Shown piece by piece: positions 1-7,423 of a DNA stretch of 64,000 nucleotides. The translations under genes were made by a program, and so were the position numbers. The DNA is from Halogranum amylolyticum (GTDB lineage: Archaea > Halobacteriota > Halobacteria > Halobacteriales > Haloferacaceae): NCBI RefSeq assembly GCF_900110465.1, contig NZ_FODV01000003.1, positions 372,001-436,000 of the forward strand, written 5' to 3'. How positions within the stretch are numbered: position 1 is the stretch's first letter; the number at the start of each line of letters is the position of its first letter. A model generated the notes under the pieces. The model ran no database searches. It was not told where the DNA came from and saw nothing but the letters and a program-made list of their open reading frames with translations.

Positions 1-1
1 C

Positions 2-664
2 GGCGGGCAGGCGACGGCCGTCGCCGAGGCGCTGCAGGAGCTGGCCGACCGGAACCCCGACGCGTTCGACGGCGACGAGGTCACCGTCGAGGTCGACGGC
101 GAGGAGCTGACCGTCGACGCCGACGTCGCGAACTTCGGCGTCGAGGAGCAGACCGAATCCGGCGAGCACGTCACGCCGCACGTGGTCGAACCCTCCTTCG
201 GCGTCGACCGGACCGTCTACACGGTCATCGCGCACGCGTACGCGGAAGACGAGGTCGCGGGCGAACAGCGGTCGTTCCTCCGACTCGAACCCGAGGTGGC
301 ACCCACCTCGGTCGGGGTGTTCCCCCTCCTGAGCAACGCCGAGGAGTTGACCGAGCGGGCCGACGCCATCGTCGACGACCTGCGCGCGGTCGGACTGTCG
401 GTCGCCTCCGACGAGTCGGGCAACATCGGCCGTCGCTACCGGCGACAGGACGAGGTCGGCACGCCGTTCTGCGTCACCGTCGACTACGAGGGGCTCGAGG
501 GCGACGGTCCCGACACGGTGACGCTCCGCGAGCGCGACTCGACCGGCCAGATCCGGCTGCCGGTCGACGCGCTCGTCGAGGAGGTGCTCGCGGTGCAGAG
601 TGGCGCGAAGACGTTCGACGACCTCCGAGACGCCTACGAGACGGTCGACACCGACGAAGCGTGA
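2..664 (+). CDS. glyS: Glycyl-tRNA synthetase, C-terminal part (partial at window start)
   Basis: This open frame runs in from the left edge and encodes the last 220 residues of a class II glycyl-tRNA synthetase, which charges tRNA-Gly in the cytoplasm. The visible part starts in the catalytic core. The class II motif 3 region reads HVVEPSFGVDRTVY, with the usual P-S-F-G and invariant Arg. It is followed by a typical anticodon-binding domain (about the last 120 residues) that begins at APTSVGVFPL. The family identity rests on motif 3 and this domain order. The stop codon overlaps the GTG start of the next gene (GTGA), which suggests cotranscription. The start codon and N-terminal half lie outside the window. 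Confidence 0.9.
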   Translation, partial: GGQATAVAEALQELADRNPDAFDGDEVTVEVDGEELTVDADVANFGVEEQTESGEHVTPHVVEPSFGVDRTVYTVIAHAYAEDEVAGEQRSFLRLEPEVAPTSVGVFPLLSNAEELTERADAIVDDLRAVGLSVASDESGNIGRRYRRQDEVGTPFCVTVDYEGLEGDGPDTVTLRERDSTGQIRLPVDALVEEVLAVQSGAKTFDDLRDAYETVDTDEA

Positions 665-1248
665 GCGAGATCGGCCGGCGACTCGTCCACGTCAGCGGCA
701 CGGCTCTCCCGGCCCTCTACCTGCTGGGCTGGGTGACGTGGCAAGAGTTGGGGCTGTTGCTCGTCGTCGGCTCGGTCGGCGTGGCGATACTCGAGCTCTT
801 GCGTCTCCAGGTCGGTCTCGACTGGTGGATCTACCGCGAACTCACCCGCGAGTACGAACAGGACAACCCGGCGGGGTACGCGCTGTACTTCTTCAGCATG
901 ACCGCCGTCGCGCTCGTGTTCGACCCGCATATCGCGGTGCCGGGGATGCTGATGCTCACCATCGGCGACCCGATCAGTGGCGTTCTAGGGTCGAACGAGG
1001 CCGGGACGGCCAAACAGGCTGGCGTGCTGCTCGTCATGTTCGGCGTCTGTTTCGCGCTGGCGTGGCCGTTCGTCGCCGCGCAGACACCGTTTCCGGTCGC
1101 CGTCGCGGCGGCGGCAGTCGGCGCGCTCGGGGCGACGCTGGCCGACGGGCTGAAGCCGGTCGTCGCGGGCTACGTCGTCGACGACAACCTCTCGATTCCG
1201 CCCGCCGCGGCGGTCGGTATCTGGACCGTGCTGGCGCTGTTCGGGTGA
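661..1248 (+). CDS. Polyprenol/dolichol kinase-like integral membrane protein
   Basis: A 195-residue membrane protein with about six hydrophobic segments. It carries two short motifs typical of the SEC59/DGK1/phytol kinase and CDP-diglyceride synthetase-like superfamily: GDPISG near residue 102 and DNLSIPP near residue 180. Members phosphorylate lipid alcohols such as dolichol, phytol or diacylglycerol. In an archaeon the likely substrate is a polyprenol or geranylgeraniol-type alcohol, but this is inference. The GTG start overlaps the glyS stop by four bases, so the two are probably translated from one message. No signal peptide is needed because the first segment is itself a membrane anchor. 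Confidence 0.7.
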   Translation: MSEIGRRLVHVSGTALPALYLLGWVTWQELGLLLVVGSVGVAILELLRLQVGLDWWIYRELTREYEQDNPAGYALYFFSMTAVALVFDPHIAVPGMLMLTIGDPISGVLGSNEAGTAKQAGVLLVMFGVCFALAWPFVAAQTPFPVAVAAAAVGALGATLADGLKPVVAGYVVDDNLSIPPAAAVGIWTVLALFG

Positions 1249-1320
1249 GGACGAGGACCGATTCGACGGCAGCACGCGGCGTCGGTGAACGGCGTACGAC
1301 GGCCGCGGCGGAGGCCTACC

Positions 1321-1350
1321 CTTATTAATCGTCTCCGACAACGACTCCGT
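1321..1350 (+). promoter_or_regulatory. Leaderless promoter of the cation/proton antiporter operon
   Basis: A TATA-like box TTATTAA at 1322-1328 is centred about 26 nt before the ATG at 1351. That spacing is typical of haloarchaeal leaderless transcripts. It also supports 1351 as the start, rather than any upstream in-frame codon. Confidence 0.55.
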
Positions 1351-1842
1351 ATGACGGTCTACGAGAGCGACTTACCCGGCGTCGGAAAGAAACACGAGAT
1401 CGAACTCGACGACGGGTCGCGACTGGTCGTCGTCACACACCACGCCGGCAAGCGAGAAGTGTACCGCCGGCCCTCGGAGGACGCCGACTCCGAGAAGCTG
1501 TTCGAGCTGTCGGACAAACTCGCCCGACAGGTCGGCACGATCCTCGAAGGGGCGTACTTCCAGCCCGTCAAGACCGACCGCATCGAGACGCTCCTGGCCG
1601 GCAACGTCGTCATCGAGTGGGTCGACGTCGACGCCGACTCGTCGCTCGTCGGCGTGACGCTGGCCGAGGCGGACGTCCGCCAGCGGTACGGCGTCTCCAT
1701 CATCGCCATCCAGCGGGGCGACGAGACGATCCCGAGCCCCGGCGCCGACGTCGCCATCGAGGCGGGCGACACACTGGTCGTGCTCGGACAGAAAGACGCC
1801 TGCCGATCGTTCGTCGGCTACGTCTCCGGTGACGAGGACTGA
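1351..1842 (+). CDS. TrkA-C domain regulatory subunit of a CPA2 cation/proton antiporter
   Basis: A 163-residue cytoplasmic protein. The N-terminal half has no domain I recognise. The C-terminal half is a TrkA-C (RCK-C) ligand-binding domain, visible as GVTLAEADVRQRYGVSIIAI followed by a hydrophobic strand and a GDTLVVLG ending. The arrangement resembles KhtT of Bacillus, which binds a nucleotide ligand and gates the partner antiporter. The next gene starts at the last base of this stop codon (TGATG), so the two subunits are translationally coupled. A TATA-like box 26 nt upstream supports the ATG at 1351. The family call is firm; the ligand is unknown. Confidence 0.8.
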   Translation: MTVYESDLPGVGKKHEIELDDGSRLVVVTHHAGKREVYRRPSEDADSEKLFELSDKLARQVGTILEGAYFQPVKTDRIETLLAGNVVIEWVDVDADSSLVGVTLAEADVRQRYGVSIIAIQRGDETIPSPGADVAIEAGDTLVVLGQKDACRSFVGYVSGDED

Positions 1843-3029
1843 TGGCGGCCGGGCTCGCACAGATCGGACTGCTGTTCTTCGGCGTGGCCGTCGCGGGGGT
1901 CATCGCGGCCCGTATCGGCCTGTCGGTCATCCCCGTGTACGTCGTCGCCGGCGTCGTCCTCGGGCCGAACGTCGCCGGCGCGTTCGACCTGCTGTACGTC
2001 GAGGCTGGCGAGACGACGACTGTCCTCGGCGAGTTGGGGATCATCCTGCTGTTGTTCTTCCTCGGGCTGGAGTTCAGCATCGACCGACTGCTCTCGACGC
2101 GAGACCGCATCACGAGCGCGGGCCTCATCGACATCGTGGTCAACCTCCCGATCGGCGTCGCCATCGGGCTGGTGTTCGGCTGGTCGCTGGTCGAGTCGCT
2201 GCTGCTCGGCGGCATCGTCTACATCTCCTCCTCGGCGATCATCACGAAGTCGCTCATCGACCTCGGATGGATCGCCAACCCCGAGAGCGAACCGATCCTC
2301 GGCATCCTCGTCTTCGAGGATCTCGTCATCGCCGTTTACCTCGCTATCGTCGCCTCGCTGGTCGCCGGCGGGAACGGACTGCAGGAGACGGCGACGAACG
2401 TCGGCGTCGCGATGGCGTTCCTGCTCGTGCTCGTCGTCGCGGTGTACTACGGCGGGCAGTGGTTCGAGCGCGCCCTCGACGTCGACGGCGGCGAACTGTT
2501 CGTCCTGCGGGTGCTCGGCATCGCCGTCCCCGTCGCGGCGCTCGCGCTCGCGCTCGGCGTCAGCGAGGCGGTCGCGGCGTTCTTCGTCGGAATGGGGTTC
2601 TCCGCGACGAAGCACAAAGAGCGCATCGAGAATCTGCTGACCCCCGTCCGCGACGTGTTCGCGGCGGTGTTCTTCGTCTGGATCGGGCTGGGGACGGATC
2701 CGGCGGTCATCGTCGACGTGGTCGGCCTGCTCGCGGTCGCCGTCGTCCTGACCGCGCCAGCGAAGGTGGTGAGCGGCTACTACGGCGCACGACAGTTCGG
2801 GCTGGACGAGCGGCGGTCGTTCCGGACGGGCGTGACGATGGTCACCCGCGGGGAGTTCTCGCTCATCATCGCGGCGACGGCCGCCGCGGGGACGACAGAG
2901 GTGATGACACAGGTGATCCCGGCGTTCGCGGTCGGCTACGTGCTCGTCATGAGCGTGCTCGGGTCGGTGTTGATGCAGTACGCCGACCAGCTTGAAGCGG
3001 TCGTGCTACGGCGCGGGTCGACGAGTTGA
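1842..3029 (+). CDS. CPA2-family monovalent cation/proton antiporter
   Basis: A 395-residue membrane protein with about eleven to twelve hydrophobic segments, matching the Na+/H+ exchanger (KefB/KhtU-like, CPA2) fold. Diagnostic pieces are the VFEDLVIAVYLA segment in the middle, whose FED sequence sits where CPA2 transporters carry their conserved acidic residue, and TRGEFSLIIA near the C terminus. It probably moves K+ or Na+ against protons and is controlled by the overlapping TrkA-C protein. There is no C-terminal TrkA-N domain in the same chain, consistent with a separate regulatory subunit. The substrate cation cannot be decided from sequence. Confidence 0.85.
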   Translation: MAAGLAQIGLLFFGVAVAGVIAARIGLSVIPVYVVAGVVLGPNVAGAFDLLYVEAGETTTVLGELGIILLLFFLGLEFSIDRLLSTRDRITSAGLIDIVVNLPIGVAIGLVFGWSLVESLLLGGIVYISSSAIITKSLIDLGWIANPESEPILGILVFEDLVIAVYLAIVASLVAGGNGLQETATNVGVAMAFLLVLVVAVYYGGQWFERALDVDGGELFVLRVLGIAVPVAALALALGVSEAVAAFFVGMGFSATKHKERIENLLTPVRDVFAAVFFVWIGLGTDPAVIVDVVGLLAVAVVLTAPAKVVSGYYGARQFGLDERRSFRTGVTMVTRGEFSLIIAATAAAGTTEVMTQVIPAFAVGYVLVMSVLGSVLMQYADQLEAVVLRRGSTS

Positions 3030-3080
3030 CGAGGCGAACCCCGTGTCGCCGTGACACGACTCGTAACCCTTGCCGCCCCG

Positions 3081-3117
3081 AAAGCGTTTAATAGCCCGCA
3101 TCGACAACGAATCACCA
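3081..3117 (+). promoter_or_regulatory. Promoter of the argG leader
   Basis: TTTAATA at 3087-3093 is centred about 28 nt before the leader ATG at 3118. This is the standard spacing for a haloarchaeal leaderless message, so transcription would begin at or next to that ATG. Confidence 0.6.
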
Positions 3118-3207
3118 ATGGAAGGGACTCGTCCGACCGACGCTCGCACTCTCGCGAGCGCCGCCTCCCTCCTTCTCCGACGACGAGTCCGACGACCGGG
3201 CCTTTAG
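3118..3207 (+). CDS. Arginine-rich leader peptide upstream of argG (29 aa, putative attenuator peptide)
   Basis: A 29-codon open frame sits directly behind a well-placed promoter and in front of argG. It has seven arginine codons, five of them packed at the end of the peptide (LLLRRRVRRPGL: CGA CGA CGA GTC CGA CGA at 3178-3195). The RNA can fold into an inner hairpin (3141-3147 with 3154-3160), an outer stem (3125-3133 with 3182-3190) and a terminal hairpin that overlaps the stop codon (3198-3211). A ribosome waiting for charged tRNA-Arg at the codon run would open the outer stem and hide the terminal hairpin. The layout looks like bacterial amino-acid attenuators. Mechanism and translation are inferred, not shown. 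Confidence 0.5.
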   Translation: MEGTRPTDARTLASAASLLLRRRVRRPGL

Positions 3208-3211
3208 GCCC
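3198..3211 (+). terminator. Hairpin at the end of the argG leader peptide (putative attenuator)
   Basis: GGGCC-TTTA-GGCCC forms a perfect five-pair stem whose loop contains the start of the leader stop codon. It is followed by the pyrimidine-rich stretch ACTCTTATCTTC. A T-rich tract after a short stem is compatible with archaeal termination, but the T run is broken, so termination is uncertain. Confidence 0.4.
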
Positions 3212-3317
3212 ACTCTTATCTTCACCCCGACCCCGAGTTCCCGACTACAGACTCACAAGCCTCTGTACCGCCTATAGGCATCTCTGCGACTTTATTTCAG
3301 AAATTAGAAACCAAGAA

Positions 3318-3349
3318 TTTAATACTCTCAACGGCAGACGTTGAGGTAC
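3318..3349 (+). promoter_or_regulatory. Second promoter candidate, immediately before argG
   Basis: TTTAATAC at 3318-3325 is centred about 28 nt before the argG ATG at 3350 and could give a leaderless argG message that bypasses the leader peptide. A GAGGT at 3343-3347 lies too close to the ATG to be a normal ribosome binding site. Confidence 0.45.
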
Positions 3350-4591
3350 ATGACAAAGCGCGTCGCCCTCGCGTTCAGCGGAGGACTCGACACGACAGTT
3401 TGCGTTTCACTACTCAAAGAGGAGTACGGCTACGACGAGGTCGTCGGCGTCACCGTCGACGTCGGCCAACCGGAGTCGGAGTTCGAGGAGGCAAAGGAGA
3501 CGGCCGACGCACACGGGTTGGACATCCACGTCGTCGACGCCAAAGACGAGTTCGCCGAACTCTGCTTCGACTCGGTCCGCGCGAACGCGACGTACCAGGG
3601 CTACCCCCTCGGAACGGCGCTCGCCCGTCCGATCATCGCCAACGCCATCCTCGACGTCGCCGAGGAGGAGGACTGCGACGCCATCGCCCACGGCTGTACG
3701 GGCAAGGGCAACGACCAGCTCCGTTTCGAGGCCGTCTGGCGCACCTCCGACCTGACGGTGATCGCTCCCGTCCGCGAGATGGGACTCACTCGCGAGTGGG
3801 AGAAGCAGTACGCCGACGAGAAGAACCTGCCCGTCCAGTCGGGTAACGACGGCGTCTGGAGCATCGACACGAACCTCTGGAGCCGTTCCATCGAGGGCGG
3901 CCAGCTCGAAGACCCGAGCTACGTGCCGCCGGAAGACATCTACGAGTGGACCGACGACCCGGCGGAGGCGAACGAGCCGGCGCTCGTCGAGATCAGCTTC
4001 GAGAACGGCTACCCCGTCGCCGTCGACGGCGAGGAGATGGACCCCGCCGACCTCATCGAACACCTCAACGACCTCGCCGGAAAGTTCGGCGTCGGTCGCA
4101 CCGACATGATGGAAGACCGCATGCTCGGGCTGAAGGTGCGCGAGAACTACGAGCACCCCGCGGCGACGGTGCTTCTCACTGCCCACGAAGGGCTCGAACA
4201 GCTCGTACTCACGAAGGAGGAGCGTGACTTCAAGACGCAGGTCGACGACCAGTGGTCCCAGAAGGGCTACGAGGGACTCGTCGACGCGCCGCTCGTGAAG
4301 GCGCTCGAGGGGTTCATCGACGAGACGCAGACGAAGGTCACGGGGAAGGTGACGGTCAAACTACAGGGCGGGCAGTGCCGCCCGGTCGCCCGTGAGTCCG
4401 ACTACTCGGTCTACTCCGAGGAAGTCGCCTCCTTCAACACGGAGACCGTCGGCGACATCACGCAGGAGGACGCCACGGGCGTCGCCAAGTACCACGGCTT
4501 CCAGGGCCGCCTCGCCAACGACGTCGCAGCAGGCGTCGAGAAGCCCGAGTTGGCGGCGGACGGAAGCGGCGCAGACGAGAGCGAGGAGTAA
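3350..4591 (+). CDS. argG: Argininosuccinate synthase
   Basis: A 413-residue cytoplasmic enzyme that joins citrulline and aspartate using ATP to give argininosuccinate, the penultimate step of arginine synthesis. The N terminus shows the PP-loop nucleotide-binding motif AFSGGLDTT (residues 8-16). The family-typical GNDQLRFE and the citrulline-site region with WSIDTNLWSRS also appear. Length is normal for the family. I start it at the ATG at 3350; an in-frame TTG nine bases earlier would put extra residues before the conserved TKRVALAFSGG. argH follows after three bases, forming an argGH operon. The upstream arginine-codon leader suggests control by arginine supply. Confidence 0.95.
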   Translation: MTKRVALAFSGGLDTTVCVSLLKEEYGYDEVVGVTVDVGQPESEFEEAKETADAHGLDIHVVDAKDEFAELCFDSVRANATYQGYPLGTALARPIIANAILDVAEEEDCDAIAHGCTGKGNDQLRFEAVWRTSDLTVIAPVREMGLTREWEKQYADEKNLPVQSGNDGVWSIDTNLWSRSIEGGQLEDPSYVPPEDIYEWTDDPAEANEPALVEISFENGYPVAVDGEEMDPADLIEHLNDLAGKFGVGRTDMMEDRMLGLKVRENYEHPAATVLLTAHEGLEQLVLTKEERDFKTQVDDQWSQKGYEGLVDAPLVKALEGFIDETQTKVTGKVTVKLQGGQCRPVARESDYSVYSEEVASFNTETVGDITQEDATGVAKYHGFQGRLANDVAAGVEKPELAADGSGADESEE

Positions 4592-4594
4592 CCG

Positions 4595-6064
4595 ATGAGC
4601 GAGGACACCTCCGACGACACGGGCGTCGTCCGCCGCGAGCGCTTCAGCGGCGGCCCCGCGCGGGGGTTCCTCTCCAGCCTCGCGGCCGACGAGCGCATCT
4701 TCCACGCCGACCTCGCCGTCGACCGCGCGCACGTGGTGATGCTCGCCGAGCAGGGGATCGTCGACGACGACACCGCCGGCGAGATCCTGCAGGCGCTCGA
4801 CGACGTCGAAGACGCCGGCCACGGCGCGCTCCCCGACGGCGAGGACGTCCACGAGGCGATCGAGTCTGCGGTCATCGACCGCGTCGGCGCGGAGGGCGGG
4901 AAGATGCACACCGCTCGCTCGCGCAACGACGAGGTGGCGACCTGCATCCGCTATCGCCTCCGGGAGGACGTGCTCGACGCCGTGGAGAACACGATCGCGT
5001 TGCGCGAGGCGCTGGTGGACGTAGCGACGGAGCACACCGAGACGGTGATGCCCGGCTACACCCACCTCCAGCCCGCCCAGCCGACCACCGTCGCGCACTA
5101 CCTCCGCTCGTACGAGGCGGCGGTCGCCCGCGACACGGCCCGGTTGCTGGACGCCTACGACCGCATCAACCAGTCGCCGCTCGGGTCGGCAGCGTTCGCG
5201 GGGACGCCGTTCGACGTCGACCGCGAACGCACGGCCGAACTCCTGGGGTTCGACTCGGTGCTGTCGAACTCGATGGACGCCTCCGCCGCCCGCGACTTCC
5301 TCGCGGAGACGCTGTCGGCGCTGGCGACGCACGCGACGACGCTGTCGGGACTGGCCGAGGACGTCATCATCTTCGCCAACAAGGGGTACGTCGACCTCTC
5401 GGACGACTACTCGTCGACGTCGTCGATCATGCCCCAGAAGAAGAACCCCGACACGCTGGAGCTCGTTCGTGGGACCGCCGGCGACGCCGTCGGCGGCCTC
5501 ACCGGGTTGCTGACGACGCTGAAGGGACTCCCACGGGCGTACAACCGCGACCTCCAGCGGGCCCACGGCCATGCCTTCGACGCGGTCGACGCCGTGGCCG
5601 ACGCCACCGACGTCGCCGCCGGGGCGGTGGCGACCGCGACGTGGAACGCCGAAGTTCTCGCCTCGGAGGCCGCGGACGGCTTCTCGACTGCGACCGGCGT
5701 CGCCGACCTGCTGGCGATGGCGGGCATCCCGTTCCGGACGGCCCACGAGATGGTCGCGGAGGCGGCCGCAAAGGCTAACGGGGGGAATCCGAGCGTCGCA
5801 ACACTTGACGCGGTCGCAGAGGAGGTGTTAGGTGCGTCGCTATGGGAGTATGTGACTCGCGACGCCGTCGAAGCCGCGCTCGACCCGGCCGAGAGCGTCG
5901 CGTCTCGCGACTCGCAGGGCGGTCCCGCACCGACGGCAGTCGCCGCCGACCTCGAGACGGCGGCGAGCGAGCTCGCGAGCGACACCGACGCGCTCGCGAC
6001 ACGTCGCGACGACCTCCTCGCGGCCGCCGACGAACTCCGCACGGAGGTGGCACGCTTTGACTGA
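4595..6064 (+). CDS. argH: Argininosuccinate lyase
   Basis: A 489-residue member of the fumarase/aspartase superfamily that splits argininosuccinate into arginine and fumarate. The superfamily signature SSIMPQKKNPD lies near residues 276-286 and contains the catalytic serine loop. The N-terminal LDDVE...DVHEAIE and the KMHTARSRNDEVAT region are also characteristic. The active enzyme is expected to be a homotetramer. It begins three bases after argG, so the last two steps of arginine synthesis share a message. The C-terminal 80 residues are Asp/Ala/Thr-rich, as is common in haloarchaeal versions. Confidence 0.95.
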   Translation: MSEDTSDDTGVVRRERFSGGPARGFLSSLAADERIFHADLAVDRAHVVMLAEQGIVDDDTAGEILQALDDVEDAGHGALPDGEDVHEAIESAVIDRVGAEGGKMHTARSRNDEVATCIRYRLREDVLDAVENTIALREALVDVATEHTETVMPGYTHLQPAQPTTVAHYLRSYEAAVARDTARLLDAYDRINQSPLGSAAFAGTPFDVDRERTAELLGFDSVLSNSMDASAARDFLAETLSALATHATTLSGLAEDVIIFANKGYVDLSDDYSSTSSIMPQKKNPDTLELVRGTAGDAVGGLTGLLTTLKGLPRAYNRDLQRAHGHAFDAVDAVADATDVAAGAVATATWNAEVLASEAADGFSTATGVADLLAMAGIPFRTAHEMVAEAAAKANGGNPSVATLDAVAEEVLGASLWEYVTRDAVEAALDPAESVASRDSQGGPAPTAVAADLETAASELASDTDALATRRDDLLAAADELRTEVARFD

Positions 6065-6145
6065 CCGACTCCGACGCCGACAGCGACGCCCCCGACGGGA
6101 CGCCGTCGTGGCACCGAACCCGCGGCCGCCACGACTGCGACCACC

Positions 6146-6161
6146 GTCCCCCTCCGGGGAC
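6146..6161 (+). terminator. Hairpin downstream of argGH
   Basis: GTCCCC-CTCC-GGGGAC is a perfect six-pair stem with a four-base loop, followed by AACTAATACTATC. The position fits the end of the argGH message, but the U-run is weak. Confidence 0.35.
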
Positions 6162-6267
6162 AACTAATACTATCTGAACTCCGCCATCCGATTCAGACAC
6201 GGACGATACAGAGCTTCTAACACCCGTAGCGTAGCCTGCAGTTAGTGTGAATTTTCTTACAACTTCG

Positions 6268-6307
6268 ATGGGTTTATGGTATCGAACGTCGAACGCTGGA
6301 GTACACC
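6268..6307 (+). promoter_or_regulatory. Promoter and ribosome binding site of the argW operon
   Basis: A TATA-like GGTTTATGG lies around 6271-6279, about 33 nt before the ATG at 6308. A GGAG at 6297-6300 sits seven bases before the start, so this message probably has a short leader with a Shine-Dalgarno site rather than being leaderless. Confidence 0.4.
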
Positions 6308-6478
6308 ATGACCGAAGCAGAATGCGTCGAATGTGGGGGCGACGTCGCCCTCTCGGACGACCTGGAGACGGGAGAGATCATCGACTGTGGAACCTGTGGC
6401 GCAGAGCTCGAAGTCATCGACGTCAACCCGCCAGTCCTCGACCGAGCACCGGAGCTCGAAGAGGACTGGGGGGAGTAA
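6308..6478 (+). CDS. argW: LysW/ArgW amino-group carrier protein (56 aa)
   Basis: A 56-residue acidic carrier protein. It has a small zinc-ribbon made by two Cys pairs (CVEC near residues 6-9 and CGTC near 27-30) and ends in the invariant EDWGE tail. In this family the terminal glutamate gamma-carboxyl is linked to the amino group of glutamate, shielding it during conversion to ornithine. It is the first gene of an operon whose other members are the ligase, reductase, kinase, aminotransferase, hydrolase and transcarbamylase. Because argF ends the operon, arginine rather than lysine is the expected product. The gene is easily missed because of its size. Confidence 0.9.
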   Translation: MTEAECVECGGDVALSDDLETGEIIDCGTCGAELEVIDVNPPVLDRAPELEEDWGE

Positions 6479-6535
6479 ATTGCACAGTACGAGCTCACAG
6501 CGTCGGCTGACGCACGCCCACGAGGGGTGGTCTGC

Positions 6536-7423
6536 GTGAAAGTCGGTATCCTCTACTCCCGTATCCGCAAAGACGAGAAGCTTCTCCTCTCGGAGCTCCG
6601 CGACCGCGGCCACGAGGTGACGAAGATCGACGTTCGCAAACACCAGTTCGGCCTCGACGGGACGACCGCACCGGTCGACGACCTCGATCTCGTCGTCGAC
6701 CGCTGTCTGTCGACCTCGCGGTCGCTCTACGCGACGCAGTTCCTCGACGCCTACGGCGTCACCGTCGTCAACGGTCCCGAGACGGCCGACGTCTGTGCGG
6801 ACAAGGCCAAGAACAGTCTCGCGCTCGCACAGGCGGGCGTCCCCACCCCCAAGACGGACGTGGCGTTCACGAAGGAGAGCGCCATGGAGTCGATCGAGAA
6901 GTTCGGCTACCCCTGCGTGCTCAAACCCGTCGTCGGGTCGTGGGGACGGCTAATGGCCAAGATCGACTCGGAGAGCGCCGCCGAGGCGATCCTCGAACAC
7001 AAGGCGACGCTCGGTCACTACGAGCACAAGGTGTTCTACGTCCAGGAGTTCGTCGAGAAGCCCGGTCGCGACATCCGCGTGCTGGCGACCGACGGCGAAC
7101 CGGTGGCCGCGATGGTCCGCTCGTCGGACCACTGGCTGACCAACGCCGCGAAGGGGGCGACCGTCGAGTCGTTCGACCTCGACGACCGCGCGCTCGAACT
7201 CGTCGAGCAGGCGAGCGACGCCGTCGGCGGCGGCCTGCTCGGCATCGACCTCATGGAGACGGGTTCCGACTACACCGTCCACGAGGTCAACCACACCGTC
7301 GAGTTCAAGGCGCTGAACGACGCCGTCGGCGACGACGTCGACGTTCCCGCCACCGTCGTCGACTGGCTCGAAGAGAAGGCCGCCGAGGCCGACGACGCCG
7401 ACGAAGTGGAGGTGTCGGCGTGA
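6536..7423 (+). CDS. argX: Glutamate--[ArgW] ligase (RimK-type ATP-grasp)
   Basis: A 295-residue ATP-grasp ligase that attaches glutamate to the C-terminal glutamate of the carrier protein. The N terminus MKVGILYSRIRKDEKLL, the glycine loop VVGSWGRLMA and the C-terminal metal-binding GSDYTVHEVNHTVEFK are typical of LysX/ArgX relatives of RimK. I start it at the GTG at 6536, which is preceded by GAGGGGTGG; an in-frame start nine bases upstream adds only three residues. It ends in GTGA, overlapping argC. Substrate choice (glutamate versus aminoadipate) is inferred from the neighbouring argF and the absence of aminoadipate genes in the window. Confidence 0.9.
   Translation: MKVGILYSRIRKDEKLLLSELRDRGHEVTKIDVRKHQFGLDGTTAPVDDLDLVVDRCLSTSRSLYATQFLDAYGVTVVNGPETADVCADKAKNSLALAQAGVPTPKTDVAFTKESAMESIEKFGYPCVLKPVVGSWGRLMAKIDSESAAEAILEHKATLGHYEHKVFYVQEFVEKPGRDIRVLATDGEPVAAMVRSSDHWLTNAAKGATVESFDLDDRALELVEQASDAVGGGLLGIDLMETGSDYTVHEVNHTVEFKALNDAVGDDVDVPATVVDWLEEKAAEADDADEVEVSA

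Larger units (their letters stand above)
6065..6307. other. Intergenic region between argH and the argW operon
   Basis: No convincing gene. It holds a terminator-like hairpin after argH and, from about 6162 on, AT-richer DNA leading into the argW promoter. Confidence 0.5.

Noticed and set aside
1829..2995. Long arginine-rich open frames in other frames of real genes (for example 1829-2995, 6940-7420, 14034-15593)
   Set aside because: They lie across clear genes, have the Arg/Pro/Gly bias produced by GC-rich codon third positions read out of frame, and show no domain.
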